From Clostridia bacterium (GTDB lineage Bacteria > Bacillota > Clostridia > Oscillospirales > Acutalibacteraceae), in contig JAFTWW010000026.1 in NCBI GenBank assembly GCA_017465085.1, positions 1 through 58,396 of the forward strand: a stretch of 58,396 nt of DNA. Reading direction: 5' to 3'. A model generated the notes under the pieces. The model was given only the letters and a program-made list of their open reading frames with translations. It made no database searches and was not told the origin of the DNA. Below, in pieces: positions 1 to 9,100 of this stretch. The number at the start of each line of letters is the position of its first letter. The stretch's first letter is position 1. The translations under genes were made by a program, and so were the position numbers.

Positions 1-60
1 AGTAATTCTCTCCCTCCGTCTTTTGCTTCGCAAAATCCACCTCCCTCATCAGATGGAGGC
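1..60. repeat. Intergenic hairpin-rich repeat, partial
   Basis: Two small inverted repeats lie close together: 21-26 with 30-35 (TTTTGC, TTC loop, GCAAAA) and 40-44 with 55-59 (CCTCC/GGAGG). No reading frame is supported. Short TTC- or GAA-looped hairpins of this kind recur elsewhere in the window (14.4 kb, 11.1 kb), so this is probably the edge of a dispersed intergenic repeat cut by the window start. Confidence 0.3.
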
Positions 61-106
61 ATAGGCTCATTTAACGTTTTTATTGTTCATCGGTTAACCT
101 CTTTTG

Positions 107-135
107 AACCACGCGACTATCGCGTGGTTTTCGTT
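107..135 (+). terminator. Rho-independent terminator of a gene left of the window
   Basis: A 9-bp perfect stem, 107-115 with 121-129 and a 5-nt loop, is followed by a T-rich tail. It would end a plus-strand transcript whose gene lies outside the window. Confidence 0.55.
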
Positions 136-144
136 ATACAATAA

Positions 145-172
145 AAAAGGACTCCTAGACGGAGTCCTTTTT
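145..172 (-). terminator. Terminator of spoIVB
   Basis: A perfect stem (AAAGGACTCC / GGAGTCCTTT) with a TAGAC loop lies directly after the spoIVB stop codon on the minus strand and has a run of T on that strand. The A/T tails on both sides suggest it works in both directions. Confidence 0.75.
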
Positions 173-173
173 G

Positions 174-1415
174 CTACGACGCTTCTTTTAATTGTTCGTT
201 TGCAACGGATTGCGCGGTTTCGAGCATATTTTCTGCGAAAATGCCGTAGCCTTTGGTGCTATCATCCACAAGTACGTGGGTAACGGCGCCGATAAGCTTG
301 CCGTTTTGGAGGATGGGACTGCCGCTCATCCCCTGCACTATGCCGCCTGTGGCGCTTAATAGTTCTTTATCGGTTACGGTTACTATAAAATTCTGAGTTT
401 TTGAGAGATAGTTAGCCGTGCGTTTTTTTATGGTGCAGGAATAAAGCTTTGCCGTATCGCCCGAGGTGGTGCATAGAATTTGCGCCTCGCCATCCTCCAC
501 CTCCTGCTTTAAGGCAATCTCCGTAAGGTTTGCGACCTGAAGGCTGCCCTTCAGGGTGCCGTAGATACCGCAATCGCTATTAAGCTCAATATCGGCAATA
601 CTATCGAAGGTAAACTTGCCCTTAAGCTCCCCGGGGGAGCCTGCGGCACCCTTTGTGACCGATACTATCTGGGCGTTTACCATCTCACCCCGTTCTACTG
701 TTAAGAGGGTTTCGGTATCATCATCACAAATACCGTGACCAAGTCCGCATACTATATTGGTTGAAGGGCTATAAAAGGTGAGTGTTCCGATACCCGCCGA
801 GCTATCACGCACCCAGATTCCAAGCCGCCACATATCGTCATCACTGCTTTTTTGCGGCTTTGCTTTTATATACACGGTTTTTCCATCCCGATTGATTTTG
901 AAATTAAGCGCCTGGCCGCCGCTTGCCTCAACAAGATAGGATAAATCCTCATTGCAGGTTACCTTTTCTCCGTTTACGCTCTCTATATAATCCCCCACCC
1001 TGATACCCGCCTGCTTTGCAGGATTTACGGTACCGTTTTTGGTGTTGATATCGCTAAGCTCTATTACAAGCACGCCCTCTGTATAAATTTTCATACCAAA
1101 TGGGGTGCCCAGCACCGCGGCATACATATCATCCACCACCTGCACATCGGCGGTGGAAAAGGGAATTACGCCGAAGATTTTAAGGTCAACGGTAAAAGTT
1201 TCGCCCACCTGATAGGTTTTTGAATCCACGGCAGAGGTGTTTTTATAAATCGCCTTAACGGGTACCGAGGTATTAAGGGTAAGGGTTTCGCCCTGATTTA
1301 TTTTATAGGTATCGGAAACCTGATTGCCCACCATATATATAAGGGTAAACACGGCGCAATCAAGCATTAAAAAAACAAAAAACAGAAATTTTACGGTTCC
1401 TCTCAAAAATTTCAT
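174..1415 (-). CDS. spoIVB: SpoIVB peptidase (S55 family), sporulation signalling protease
   Basis: 413 residues. An N-terminal membrane/signal segment (residues about 8-28) is followed by a PDZ domain (about 95-185) and an S55 serine peptidase domain. The peptidase shows a GLGHGI histidine motif near residue 225 and the nucleophile in GMSGSP near residue 365. In Bacillus, SpoIVB is secreted from the forespore and triggers processing of pro-SigK through SpoIVFA/SpoIVFB; that role is inferred here by homology. The start codon has a good ribosome binding site (AAGGGAAG). The gene is transcribed alone: a strong terminator separates it from htrA upstream and another follows its stop. It is the best marker in the window for a spore former. 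Confidence 0.93.
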   Translation of the reverse strand: MKFLRGTVKFLFFVFLMLDCAVFTLIYMVGNQVSDTYKINQGETLTLNTSVPVKAIYKNTSAVDSKTYQVGETFTVDLKIFGVIPFSTADVQVVDDMYAAVLGTPFGMKIYTEGVLVIELSDINTKNGTVNPAKQAGIRVGDYIESVNGEKVTCNEDLSYLVEASGGQALNFKINRDGKTVYIKAKPQKSSDDDMWRLGIWVRDSSAGIGTLTFYSPSTNIVCGLGHGICDDDTETLLTVERGEMVNAQIVSVTKGAAGSPGELKGKFTFDSIADIELNSDCGIYGTLKGSLQVANLTEIALKQEVEDGEAQILCTTSGDTAKLYSCTIKKRTANYLSKTQNFIVTVTDKELLSATGGIVQGMSGSPILQNGKLIGAVTHVLVDDSTKGYGIFAENMLETAQSVANEQLKEAS

Positions 1416-1446
1416 TTTTCTCTTCCCTTTCTTTTTTTCGCCTTAA

Positions 1447-1456
1447 TAATTTGCCC
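1447..1456 (-). promoter_or_regulatory. Possible forespore (SigF/SigG-like) -10 element for spoIVB
   Basis: Read on the minus strand this is GGGCAAATTA, which fits the GGnnAnAHTR pattern known for Bacillus SigF promoters; the inner CAAATTA is one mismatch from a SigG -10. No convincing -35 is visible at the right distance, so this is only suggestive. Confidence 0.22.
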
Positions 1457-1498
1457 ATTTTAAGAAATATTAAAATAGGAAAAAATTAAAAAACAAAA

Positions 1499-1533
1499 GA
1501 CACCTATTGGTTTTATGTAAACCAATAGGTGTC
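1499..1533 (-). terminator. Terminator of the regulator-kinase-htrA operon
   Basis: A perfect 15-bp stem (1499-1513 with 1519-1533) and 5-nt loop lies 28 bases past the htrA stop on the minus strand and is followed there by a T-rich run. Confidence 0.85.
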
Positions 1534-1560
1534 CCCTTTATTAAATTTGAAAATTAAAAA

Positions 1561-2943
1561 TTATTCGCCCTGCGGGAAATCAAAGGTGCCATCAAAGGAC
1601 TCCTCATCATCCGTTTCCTGCTCGGTTTCAACATAACTTGATTCGTTAACATTAGCGCCGAGCTTAACCTTAACCTCTTTTGCAGAGCCATTGAAGGGAA
1701 TAACGGTGAGGGTTAAGGTATCCCCTGCCTTGCTTTCCTCAATGATATCAAGAACAATATCATCACAGGTAATCTCAATACCGTTAATATGGGTTATAAG
1801 GTCATTTTTATTAAGCTTGCCGTAGGCATCGCTTGTTTCGCTCACGGTAACAACATAAATTCCCGTGGCATCGAAATCGTTAATCTCAGCATAAACCGAG
1901 GTGATTTCGGAATAGGTAATGCCGAGCTTTGCTCTATCCTTTACCTTGCCATCCTTGATAAGCTGATTTGCAACACGCTTTACAGTAACAGTAGGAATTG
2001 CAAAGCCGATGGCATCGTATTCATCCCCCGTCATCTTAGAAGAGGTTATACCCACAACCTGACCGTACATATTAAGGAGGGCGCCGCCCGAGCTTCCGGG
2101 ATTTATGGCGCTATCGGTTTGGATAAGGCTTGAAGAATAGTTGGATGTGCCCGTTACTCTGCGTTTGGTAAGCGAAATAATACCCTCTGTAATGCAGTTG
2201 GGCTCCATAGCGCCGTTAGGCCTACCGACAGCAACGGTTGGCTCACCGTAAACAAGCTCTCTCGAATCGCCGAAAACGGCAGGTTTGAGATTTGAGGTAT
2301 CCTTAAGCTTTAATATAGCTAAATCACTGATGGAATCGCCTGCAACATAGGTGGCTTCCCGCTCGCTTCCATCGTGCATATAAACCTTGAATTTGGCGGC
2401 GGTTATGCCATCATATATATGGTCGTTGGTTATGATATAACCATCCTTGGAATAGATAACGCCCGAAGCATCCTTAATGGTAGTAGCGTTATAAACCCTG
2501 ATACCAACAATGCTTTCGTTAACCTCGGCGTAAATCTGAGCGGCGGTCATACCCTCTTCATTCTTAGGCTTTGAGGCCAAATCCAGCTCAACGGTGCTAC
2601 TATAGGAATAACGGCTTACGCTGTTTTTACCTGCAAAATAGCCTGCGGCGCAGGTGCCCGAGAGAATAATTACGCAAACCATAATAAGAGCAAATATTTT
2701 AAGCCCTCTGTTCTCATTCTTAAGCTCGCCTGCGGGGGCAACCTCGGTATAATTGACTCTGTTAAAAGAAGGCTCATCATCAAAAGGAATCTCGCTAAAG
2801 GTAGGCTCATCCTTAACGGGAGCCTCTGCCTTGGGAGTGGGCTCCTCATTAAGCGCCGCCTCGGCTACGGGCTCCTCTACCTTTGGTTCGCTTACCTCTT
2901 CATTCCCGTTAAGATTAACATTTTCGTTTTCAAATTCGTTCAT
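1561..2943 (-). CDS. HtrA/DegP-like membrane-anchored serine protease
   Basis: 460 residues. A long acidic, proline-rich cytoplasmic tail (1-80) leads to one transmembrane helix (about 82-106), then a trypsin-like domain and a C-terminal PDZ domain. The catalytic triad is visible: His in TNDHIYDG, Asp in SDLAILKL and Ser in NPGSSGGALLN. Family members degrade or refold damaged proteins at the outer face of the membrane. Start codon is supported by GGAG eight bases upstream. It is the last gene of a three-gene operon after an OmpR-type regulator and histidine kinase (30-base gap). HtrA is often a target of envelope-stress two-component systems, so control by its neighbours is a reasonable inference. 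Confidence 0.9.
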   Translation of the reverse strand: MNEFENENVNLNGNEEVSEPKVEEPVAEAALNEEPTPKAEAPVKDEPTFSEIPFDDEPSFNRVNYTEVAPAGELKNENRGLKIFALIMVCVIILSGTCAAGYFAGKNSVSRYSYSSTVELDLASKPKNEEGMTAAQIYAEVNESIVGIRVYNATTIKDASGVIYSKDGYIITNDHIYDGITAAKFKVYMHDGSEREATYVAGDSISDLAILKLKDTSNLKPAVFGDSRELVYGEPTVAVGRPNGAMEPNCITEGIISLTKRRVTGTSNYSSSLIQTDSAINPGSSGGALLNMYGQVVGITSSKMTGDEYDAIGFAIPTVTVKRVANQLIKDGKVKDRAKLGITYSEITSVYAEINDFDATGIYVVTVSETSDAYGKLNKNDLITHINGIEITCDDIVLDIIEESKAGDTLTLTVIPFNGSAKEVKVKLGANVNESSYVETEQETDDEESFDGTFDFPQGE

Positions 2944-2973
2944 AATATCTCCTGAGTATGTTCTAAATATATT

Positions 2974-4392
2974 TTAACCTAACGGTAAAATAACCTCAAA
3001 TGAGGTGAACTCATTTTCCACGCTGGAAACGGAAATTTTACCGCCATGATTTTTAACTATTGTTTTAACTATAAACAGGCCGAGTCCCGTGCTCTTTTTA
3101 TTAGCAGAGCGGGATTTATCCACCTTATAGAATCTTTCAAACAGGTAGGGTAAATCATTTTCGGGAATACCCTTACCTGTATTGCGGATATTAAACACAA
3201 GCTTTCTGGCTTCCACCTTAACAGAAAAATCAATGCTTCCGCCATCATCAGTAAACTTAACTGCATTATCCACAAGATTATAAACTACCCTGTAAATCAA
3301 ATCCTTATCGGCATTAAGGGTAATGCTTTGAACTGTATCAAGGCCGCTTATTTTAAGGCCCCTTGAATCTATTCTCTGCTCCTGAGACAGCACAACGCTC
3401 AAGAGTAGCTCCTTGAAATCGAATTTTTCGGTTTTAAGGGTGAAGGTGCCCGATTCGAGCTGAGAGATGCTGAGCATTGACTGCACCATACGGGAAAGTC
3501 TTCCCACCTCTTCCGAAACAATTTCAAGATAATGCTTCTGCCGTTCGGGCTCTATGGTGCCATCTATAATACCATCTATGAAGCCGCCGATGGTGGTCAT
3601 AGGAGTTTTTAGCTCGTGGGAAATATCAGCAACAAAGCTCTTACGCATTTCTTCAAGGCGGGAGAGCGAATTTGTCATCTGATTAAATGAGACCGCAAGC
3701 CTGCCTATCTCATCATCGCTGGTTACGGGGATTCTTCTTGAGAAATCGCCTCTCGCCATCGCCTTTGCCGCATCGGACATTTGCTTTAGCGGCTTGGTCA
3801 TTCTATATGTTATAACATAGATTGCTATGAACATTATGGATAGCGGAACAATGGCGGCGATTAAATACAGCCTTGACATTCTTGACATAAGCACATCAAC
3901 ATCAGCGATAGAAGACGCCGAAACAACATAGCCTATAAATCGATCCGCTGTATCACCCAGAATTCTTACGGCATAGTAATGGTCCTCGCCGTAAATATTA
4001 AGATTACCGAAACCCGTTTGTGTTCCATCGGCAGTATTAAGCAAGAAGTTCTCGGGAACCTCTATGCCTATATGCTCACAGTTCCGCTCCACTCCCGAAT
4101 CACTGCAAATTCGAACAACGCCGTTTTCATCAAGGAAGAAAACATCAACATCAGAAACATCGGATATGTTTTTAGCTATAAAATACGGAATTTCTTCCTC
4201 AATTTCACCGCTATCAAGGCCGTTATAAGTAAAGTTGGCAACCGAATCACAGCTCTTTTTAAGTGTTTCGTATTTCATATCCGAAAGGTAATCATTAAAT
4301 ATAACGGTGAGGATTACCATCATCACACTAAGGCTGAAAAGAATTGCAGATGCGGTTATTAAAAAATATTTGTTAAATATACGTTGCCGCAT
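2974..4392 (-). CDS. Sensor histidine kinase with HAMP domain
   Basis: 472 residues. TM1 (about 10-32), an extracytoplasmic sensor of about 135 residues, TM2 (about 172-192), a HAMP linker, a HisKA dimerisation domain with the phospho-acceptor His in DISHELKTPM, and a HATPase domain with N box (NLVDNAVKFT) and G1 box (GKGIPENDLPYLFERF). It autophosphorylates and passes phosphate to the response regulator encoded 12 bases upstream. The signal is unknown; because htrA follows, envelope stress is likely. Ribosome binding site GAGG precedes the ATG. Confidence 0.93.
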   Translation of the reverse strand: MRQRIFNKYFLITASAILFSLSVMMVILTVIFNDYLSDMKYETLKKSCDSVANFTYNGLDSGEIEEEIPYFIAKNISDVSDVDVFFLDENGVVRICSDSGVERNCEHIGIEVPENFLLNTADGTQTGFGNLNIYGEDHYYAVRILGDTADRFIGYVVSASSIADVDVLMSRMSRLYLIAAIVPLSIMFIAIYVITYRMTKPLKQMSDAAKAMARGDFSRRIPVTSDDEIGRLAVSFNQMTNSLSRLEEMRKSFVADISHELKTPMTTIGGFIDGIIDGTIEPERQKHYLEIVSEEVGRLSRMVQSMLSISQLESGTFTLKTEKFDFKELLLSVVLSQEQRIDSRGLKISGLDTVQSITLNADKDLIYRVVYNLVDNAVKFTDDGGSIDFSVKVEARKLVFNIRNTGKGIPENDLPYLFERFYKVDKSRSANKKSTGLGLFIVKTIVKNHGGKISVSSVENEFTSFEVILPLG

Positions 4393-4404
4393 TATTAAAC
4401 CTCA

Positions 4405-5097
4405 TTAACCCTTAAGCTCGAACTTGTAGCCAACGCCCCAAACGGTTTTTAAGGACCATTCGCAAGATATATCCTCAAGCTTTTCGCGGATACGCTTTAT
4501 ATGAACATCAACTGTTCTTGAATCTCCGTAGTAATCAAAGCCCCATACCTCATCCAAAAGCTGATCACGGGTATAAACGCGGTTGGGGTTACTTGCAAGG
4601 TGATACAAAAGCTCAAGCTCCTTAGGGGGAGTATCCACCTGCTTACCATCAACTATAAGTTCATAATTGGTAAGGTTGATTATTAGCTTATCATACTTAA
4701 CCTGCTTAATATCGGAATCCTTTTCCCCTTCACCTGCTCTGCGAAGGACCGCCTTAATTCTTGCGATAACCTCCTTGGTATCAAAGGGCTTACTGATATA
4801 ATCATCGGCTCCAAGCTCAAGACCTAAGATTTTATCGAAGGTTTCGCCCTTGGCTGTAAGCATTATTATGGGGGTATTGGATTTTTTTCTTATTTCGCGA
4901 CAAACCTGCCAACCATCAAGCACGGGGAGCATAATATCAAGCAGAATAAGATCGGGTGAATACTGCTCACTCTTTTTTACCGCTTCTCCGCCATCGTTAA
5001 CAACACAGGTTTCAAAGCCATCCTTTTCAAGATAAAGGCGTAACAGCTCACAGATATTCACATCATCATCGACTATGAGAATTTTTTGACGACTCAT
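4405..5097 (-). CDS. OmpR/PhoB-family response regulator
   Basis: 230 residues. A receiver domain (about 4-115) has the acidic pocket near residues 10-11, the phospho-acceptor Asp in LILLDIMLP and the conserved Lys in ISKPFD; a winged-helix DNA-binding domain (about 130-228) follows. It is the first gene of the regulator-kinase-htrA operon, with a strong AAAGGAG site before the ATG. Upstream on the minus strand is a TATAAT-like -10 at about 5145-5152 without a clear -35, which would leave room for self-activation. Confidence 0.94.
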   Translation of the reverse strand: MSRQKILIVDDDVNICELLRLYLEKDGFETCVVNDGGEAVKKSEQYSPDLILLDIMLPVLDGWQVCREIRKKSNTPIIMLTAKGETFDKILGLELGADDYISKPFDTKEVIARIKAVLRRAGEGEKDSDIKQVKYDKLIINLTNYELIVDGKQVDTPPKELELLYHLASNPNRVYTRDQLLDEVWGFDYYGDSRTVDVHIKRIREKLEDISCEWSLKTVWGVGYKFELKG

Positions 5098-5231
5098 TTT
5101 TTCTACTCCTTTGCCACTCTATTATTCTATTTATCATAACAATACTATAATTATATTACAAAAATATGAATAATTGTAGCTAAAATGTGTTAATTTTGGA
5201 AAAAGGGGTCAGATTTTGTCACAACCTCTAA

Positions 5232-5257
5232 AAAAACCGCCCTGCAGGGCGGTTTTT
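5232..5257 (-). terminator. Terminator of the zinc-ribbon gene
   Basis: Perfect palindrome (AAACCGCCCTGCAGGGCGGTTT) just after the zinc-ribbon stop codon on the minus strand, with T runs on both strands. It also shields the two-component operon from read-through. Confidence 0.8.
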
Positions 5258-5266
5258 ATAGTTTAA

Positions 5267-5584
5267 TTATTCAGCTGCTTCTTCTTCGGCAGCAGGAGCT
5301 TCAGCAGCCTCTGCTTCCTTCATTTTAGCAAAGCACTCGCTGCAATAAACAGGACGATCATCACGGGGGATGAAGGGAACGCGAGCAACGCCACCGCAAG
5401 CATCGCATGTAGCCTCATGCATCTCTCTGGGAGCCTTTCCTGCGTTTTTACGCTTGTCACGGCAGGGTTTGCAGCGCAAGGGCTCGTTTACAAAGCCTTT
5501 GGACTCATAGAACTCCTGCTCTCTTGCAGAGAATACGAATTCTTCACCGCAATCTTTGCAAACTAAAGTCTTGTCTTCGAACAT
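5267..5584 (-). CDS. Small double zinc-ribbon protein
   Basis: 105 residues. Two Cys pairs in the first half (CKDCG, CKPC) match the probable zinc-ribbon domain of the zf-trcl type, including the conserved text around EQEFYESKGF. A second Cys set (CDACGG and YCSECF) forms another metal site. The C-terminus is an Ala/Glu-rich tail. Proteins of this type are widespread in Clostridia; their function is unknown and may involve nucleic-acid or ribosome binding. No membrane segment. The ATG has a GAGAG-type ribosome binding site. Confidence 0.8.
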   Translation of the reverse strand: MFEDKTLVCKDCGEEFVFSAREQEFYESKGFVNEPLRCKPCRDKRKNAGKAPREMHEATCDACGGVARVPFIPRDDRPVYCSECFAKMKEAEAAEAPAAEEEAAE

Positions 5585-5658
5585 TGTTTTTTACCTCTCT
5601 CTTGTTGGTTAAAATTATTCCGATTTCTTCGGATTATATCTGAATGCGAAACCGCATA

Positions 5659-6222
5659 TTACAGACCTTTAAGCTTACCACGGATTCTTTTTAGAGCGTT
5701 ATCATAGGATTTTTGCGATATTCCGAGCTTTTCGGCGGCCTGACGATAATTTGCCCCCGATAAAAACTCACGCAAAACTTTATATTCCAAAACAGAAAGA
5801 CGCTCTTTGAGTTTTTTGCTCAATAAATCGTAGCTTTCCTTATCTATAACCAACTTTTCGGGATTTTCATCAACACTGAGTTCCAAATCATCGATGGAGG
5901 TTATAAGCTTCTGGGGAATACGCTTCTTTACTGAGAAGGCTTTAACATAATCCCCTACCGCACGGTTAATACAAAGCTTTACAAATGTAGAAAATGATGC
6001 CTTTTCACCGTTATAACCCTCGGCGGCAGAAAACACCGCCATTCTGCCCTCCTGAATTAAATCCTCACTTTCAAACTGACCAAACCTTACCGCAACCGAA
6101 TTTATATATGGCATATAGCGGTTAATCAGTGTTTGCAAATGCTGATACTCACCCTCGCGGATAAGCTTTACAAGCTCATCATCGGGTAATCCATCGGCCT
6201 TTTTAGTGAAGAAACTATCCAT
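5659..6222 (-). CDS. Sigma-70 family factor, SigH-like
   Basis: 187 residues from the ATG at 6222. Region 2 (FESEDLIQEGRMAVFSAAEGY and the FSTFVKLCINRAV stretch) and region 4 helix-turn-helix (YRQAAEKLGISQKSYDNALKRIRGKL) are intact. The region 4 text is closest to SigH, the early-sporulation/competence sigma, but a Clostridium paralogue is possible. An ATG 33 bases further upstream is in frame, but it coincides with the expected transcription start, whereas 6222 has AGGAG five bases before it. A strong SigA-type promoter lies directly upstream. Confidence 0.85.
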   Translation of the reverse strand: MDSFFTKKADGLPDDELVKLIREGEYQHLQTLINRYMPYINSVAVRFGQFESEDLIQEGRMAVFSAAEGYNGEKASFSTFVKLCINRAVGDYVKAFSVKKRIPQKLITSIDDLELSVDENPEKLVIDKESYDLLSKKLKERLSVLEYKVLREFLSGANYRQAAEKLGISQKSYDNALKRIRGKLKGL

Positions 6223-6262
6223 CGGCTCTCCTAAAAGGTTATAATTGACAATCATTGTTCAT

Positions 6263-6291
6263 ATAATACAATATTTAATTACAAATGTCAA
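6263..6291 (-). promoter_or_regulatory. SigA promoter of the SigH-like gene
   Basis: Minus strand TTGACA (6286-6291), 17-base spacer, TATTAT (6263-6268). Predicted transcription start near 6256, which fixes the translation start at 6222. Confidence 0.8.
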
Positions 6292-6373
6292 GAAAAATTA
6301 TTAATATTATAAGAATTTACAAATTTTGATAAAATTTACACTTTTTTAATATTCTTCGACAGCAGTGTGATTA

Positions 6374-6402
6374 TTGACATTTGCGTCAAAAAGTTATAAA
6401 AT
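6374..6402 (+). promoter_or_regulatory. SigA promoter of the phosphoglucomutase gene
   Basis: TTGACA (6374-6379), 17-base spacer and TAAAAT (6397-6402); TATAAA two bases earlier is an alternative -10. Confidence 0.7.
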
Positions 6403-6433
6403 CAATATATAGATATCTTTGGGAGGTTACATA

Positions 6434-8143
6434 ATGTATAAAGAAGTTTATGAACTCTGGTGTAAAAAAGCTGTGGAAGATCCTTCGCTTATAAAAGAGC
6501 TTGAAAGCATCAAGGATAACAGCGAAGCTATATCCGATGCCTTTTACTGCGACCTTGAATTCGGCACAGCAGGTCTTCGCGGCGTAATAGGCGCAGGTAC
6601 CAACAGAATGAATATCTACACCGTTGGCAAAGCCTCTCAGGGCCTCGCCGCATATGTTAATTCGAGAACAGATAAAGGCAGTATTGCCATTGCATACGAT
6701 AGCCGTATTAAATCCGAGGATTTTGCAAAGACTGCGGCAGAAATATTTGCGGCAAACGGCATTAAGGTATATATTTACAGCGAGCTTATGCCTACCCCTA
6801 TGCTCTCCTATGCAGTAAGGAAGCTTAAATGCGATGCAGGCGTAGTTGTAACTGCCAGCCACAACCCTGCTAAATATAACGGCTATAAGGCCTATGATGA
6901 AACAGGCTGTCAGTTAGGCCCCGAAGCCGCAGATTATGTTCTTTCGATTATGAACGGCATTGATATTTTCGACGGCGTTAAAAAGATGGATTTTGAAGAG
7001 GGACTTAAAAGCGGTATCATCGAGTTTATCGGTGAGGATTTAATACAGAGCTATCTTGATGAGGTGCAGAAAACCCGCGTTTCCACCGATATTGATTTAT
7101 CGGGACTTAAGGTTATCTTCACACCCCTTCACGGCGCAGGCAATCGCCCTGTAAGAAGCATTTTAGACCGTATCGGCATTACAGATGTTACGGTTGTTCC
7201 CTCTCAGGAGATGCCCGATGGTAATTTCCCCACTGTCCCCTTCCCCAACCCTGAATTCAGGCAGGCTTTTGAGGAATCCCTTAAAATAGCAAAGGATTCA
7301 AACCCTGACCTTTTACTTGCAACCGACCCTGACTGTGATCGCGTTGGTATTGCGGTTAATATCAAGGGTGAATATAAGCTGCTCACGGGCAACGATGTGG
7401 GAGTATTGCTTCTTGATTATATGCTCTCCCGCAAAAAAGAAATGGGCACCTTAGCTAAGGATCCCATCGCCGTTAAATCTATTGTTACTACCGACCTTTG
7501 CAAAAAGGTGGCAAAGGAATACGGCTGTGAGCTTATCGATGTTCTTACGGGCTTTAAGTTTATAGGCGAGCAGATTACCGCTTTAGCTGAAAAAGGCGAA
7601 GAGGATAGATATATTTTAGGCTTTGAAGAAAGCTACGGTTATCTTGCAGGAAGCTTTGCAAGGGATAAGGATGCAGTTGTGGCATCTATGCTTATCTGTG
7701 AAATGACCGCCTACTACAAAACCAAAAACCTTACCCTTATAGATGTGCTTGACGGTATTTATAAAAAGCACGGTTACTTCTACTGTATGCAAAAGAGCTT
7801 CACCTGTGAGGGCCAGACGGGTATGGAAAAAATCAAGAATATAATGACCACTCTTCGCGAGAATCCCCCCAAGGAAATTGCAAACAGCAAGGTGGTTCTC
7901 ATTAAGGACTTTGGCTCACAAAAGAGCATCGATTGCGCAAGCGGTAAGGAAGATACAATAGACCTGCCTAAATCAAATGTTATCGGCTTCTATCTTGAGG
8001 ATGAGAGCTATCTTATAGTTCGCCCCTCAGGCACAGAGCCTAAGATTAAGATTTATGTAAGCGCAGTCGGCAAGGATAGTGACTCCGCCGATAAGCGCAG
8101 AACGGATATTGAAAAAGCAGGCACACAGCTTTTAGGATTTTAA
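6434..8143 (+). CDS. pgcA: Phosphoglucomutase/phosphomannomutase (alpha-D-phosphohexomutase)
   Basis: 569 residues, close to the usual 575-580 for PgcA-type enzymes. All four family signatures are present: the phosphoserine loop TASHNPAKYNG, the metal-binding DPDCDRVG loop, the sugar-binding GFEESYGY loop and the phosphate-binding RPSGTEPKIKIY loop. It interconverts hexose 1- and 6-phosphates to supply UDP-glucose and other wall precursors in the cytoplasm. A TTG five codons upstream is in frame, but GGGAGG lies between it and the ATG at 6434, which is therefore the start. Single-gene transcript with its own promoter and a terminator shared with the convergent gene. Confidence 0.93.
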   Translation: MYKEVYELWCKKAVEDPSLIKELESIKDNSEAISDAFYCDLEFGTAGLRGVIGAGTNRMNIYTVGKASQGLAAYVNSRTDKGSIAIAYDSRIKSEDFAKTAAEIFAANGIKVYIYSELMPTPMLSYAVRKLKCDAGVVVTASHNPAKYNGYKAYDETGCQLGPEAADYVLSIMNGIDIFDGVKKMDFEEGLKSGIIEFIGEDLIQSYLDEVQKTRVSTDIDLSGLKVIFTPLHGAGNRPVRSILDRIGITDVTVVPSQEMPDGNFPTVPFPNPEFRQAFEESLKIAKDSNPDLLLATDPDCDRVGIAVNIKGEYKLLTGNDVGVLLLDYMLSRKKEMGTLAKDPIAVKSIVTTDLCKKVAKEYGCELIDVLTGFKFIGEQITALAEKGEEDRYILGFEESYGYLAGSFARDKDAVVASMLICEMTAYYKTKNLTLIDVLDGIYKKHGYFYCMQKSFTCEGQTGMEKIKNIMTTLRENPPKEIANSKVVLIKDFGSQKSIDCASGKEDTIDLPKSNVIGFYLEDESYLIVRPSGTEPKIKIYVSAVGKDSDSADKRRTDIEKAGTQLLGF

Positions 8144-8160
8144 TTAAAAAACTACAAACA

Positions 8161-8190
8161 AAAACGGGCAGTCGCTGACTGCCCGTTTTT
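8161..8190. terminator. Bidirectional terminator between pgcA and the ttcA-like gene
   Basis: AAAACGGGCAGTC / GACTGCCCGTTTT stem with a short loop between the two convergent stop codons; A and T tracts on either side suit both directions. Confidence 0.85.
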
Positions 8191-8194
8191 TATT

Positions 8195-9028
8195 TTAATA
8201 TCTTTCCAAAAAAGTATGGGTTTCGCCGCTATCCTCATCACGCCAGGCAGGTATGGTTGCCATATTTACATTATGAAGACTGCGGAATATATTATCATCA
8301 ACATTTGGATTGGTCTTTTTAATCTCCTTAATAAGAGCCTTGATTTCCTTGCGTTTTGAAAGCTCTTCCATTTGTTCGCTATCGGCGGTAAATTTACAGG
8401 CGCACTGCAAAAATTTAAGCTCGTTGTAATTAGACCAATTTATAATATCCTTTTCTTTAACCTTATAAAGAGGGCGGATAAGCTCCATTCCCTCAAAGTT
8501 AGTGCTGTGAAGCTTTGGAAGCATAGTTTTTATTTCCGACGAGTACATCATACTCATAAGAAGTGTTTCAATAACATCATCAAAGTGATGGCCGAGGGCA
8601 ATTTTATTGCACCCTAAGGACTTCGCCTTAGCATAAAGCGCTCCCCTTCTCATTCGGGCGCAAAGGTAGCAGGGTGAGCCGCCTGCGTTATATGCCACAT
8701 CGAATATATCGCTTTCGAAAATTTCGGCATCTATGCCCATAGTTTTTAAGTTTTCTTCTATAAGCTGTCTGTTAGGCTCGGCATAGCCTGGGTCCATAAC
8801 GATAAACTTAAGGGTAAAGGGCACCTCGCTGTGTTTCTGTAGTTGTTGCATACACTTAGCAAGGAGCATTGAATCCTTGCCGCCCGATATACAAACCGCA
8901 ATACAATCATTTTCCTTTATAAGCTCATATTCCTTAACGGCGCCCACAAAATTATTCCAGATGGCCTTGCGGTATCTTTTAATAATACTGCGCTCTATTT
9001 CTATTGCTTTTGAAAGTTCTCGTTTCAT
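8195..9028 (-). CDS. TtcA-like tRNA 2-thiocytidine synthetase (PP-loop ATPase)
   Basis: 277 residues from the ATG at 9028 (AGAGAG before it; a longer frame upstream lacks a ribosome binding site). The PP-loop motif CISGGKDSM binds ATP, and a CxxC pair in GSPCYLCARMRRG plus later cysteines (QCAC) suit an iron-sulfur site as in TtcA. GHHFDDVIETLLMSMMY is the conserved helix of the family. TtcA thiolates C32 of some tRNAs. TilS-like function is less likely because the CxxC is present. It sits 72 bases downstream of the nhaC stop codon and could share its transcript. Confidence 0.82.
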   Translation of the reverse strand: MKRELSKAIEIERSIIKRYRKAIWNNFVGAVKEYELIKENDCIAVCISGGKDSMLLAKCMQQLQKHSEVPFTLKFIVMDPGYAEPNRQLIEENLKTMGIDAEIFESDIFDVAYNAGGSPCYLCARMRRGALYAKAKSLGCNKIALGHHFDDVIETLLMSMMYSSEIKTMLPKLHSTNFEGMELIRPLYKVKEKDIINWSNYNELKFLQCACKFTADSEQMEELSKRKEIKALIKEIKKTNPNVDDNIFRSLHNVNMATIPAWRDEDSGETHTFLERY

Positions 9029-9100
9029 TATTCTCTCTTCTTTATAAAAAATCACTGCACCTATTATTATAGATGCAGTGATGATATTTTGCAATGTTTT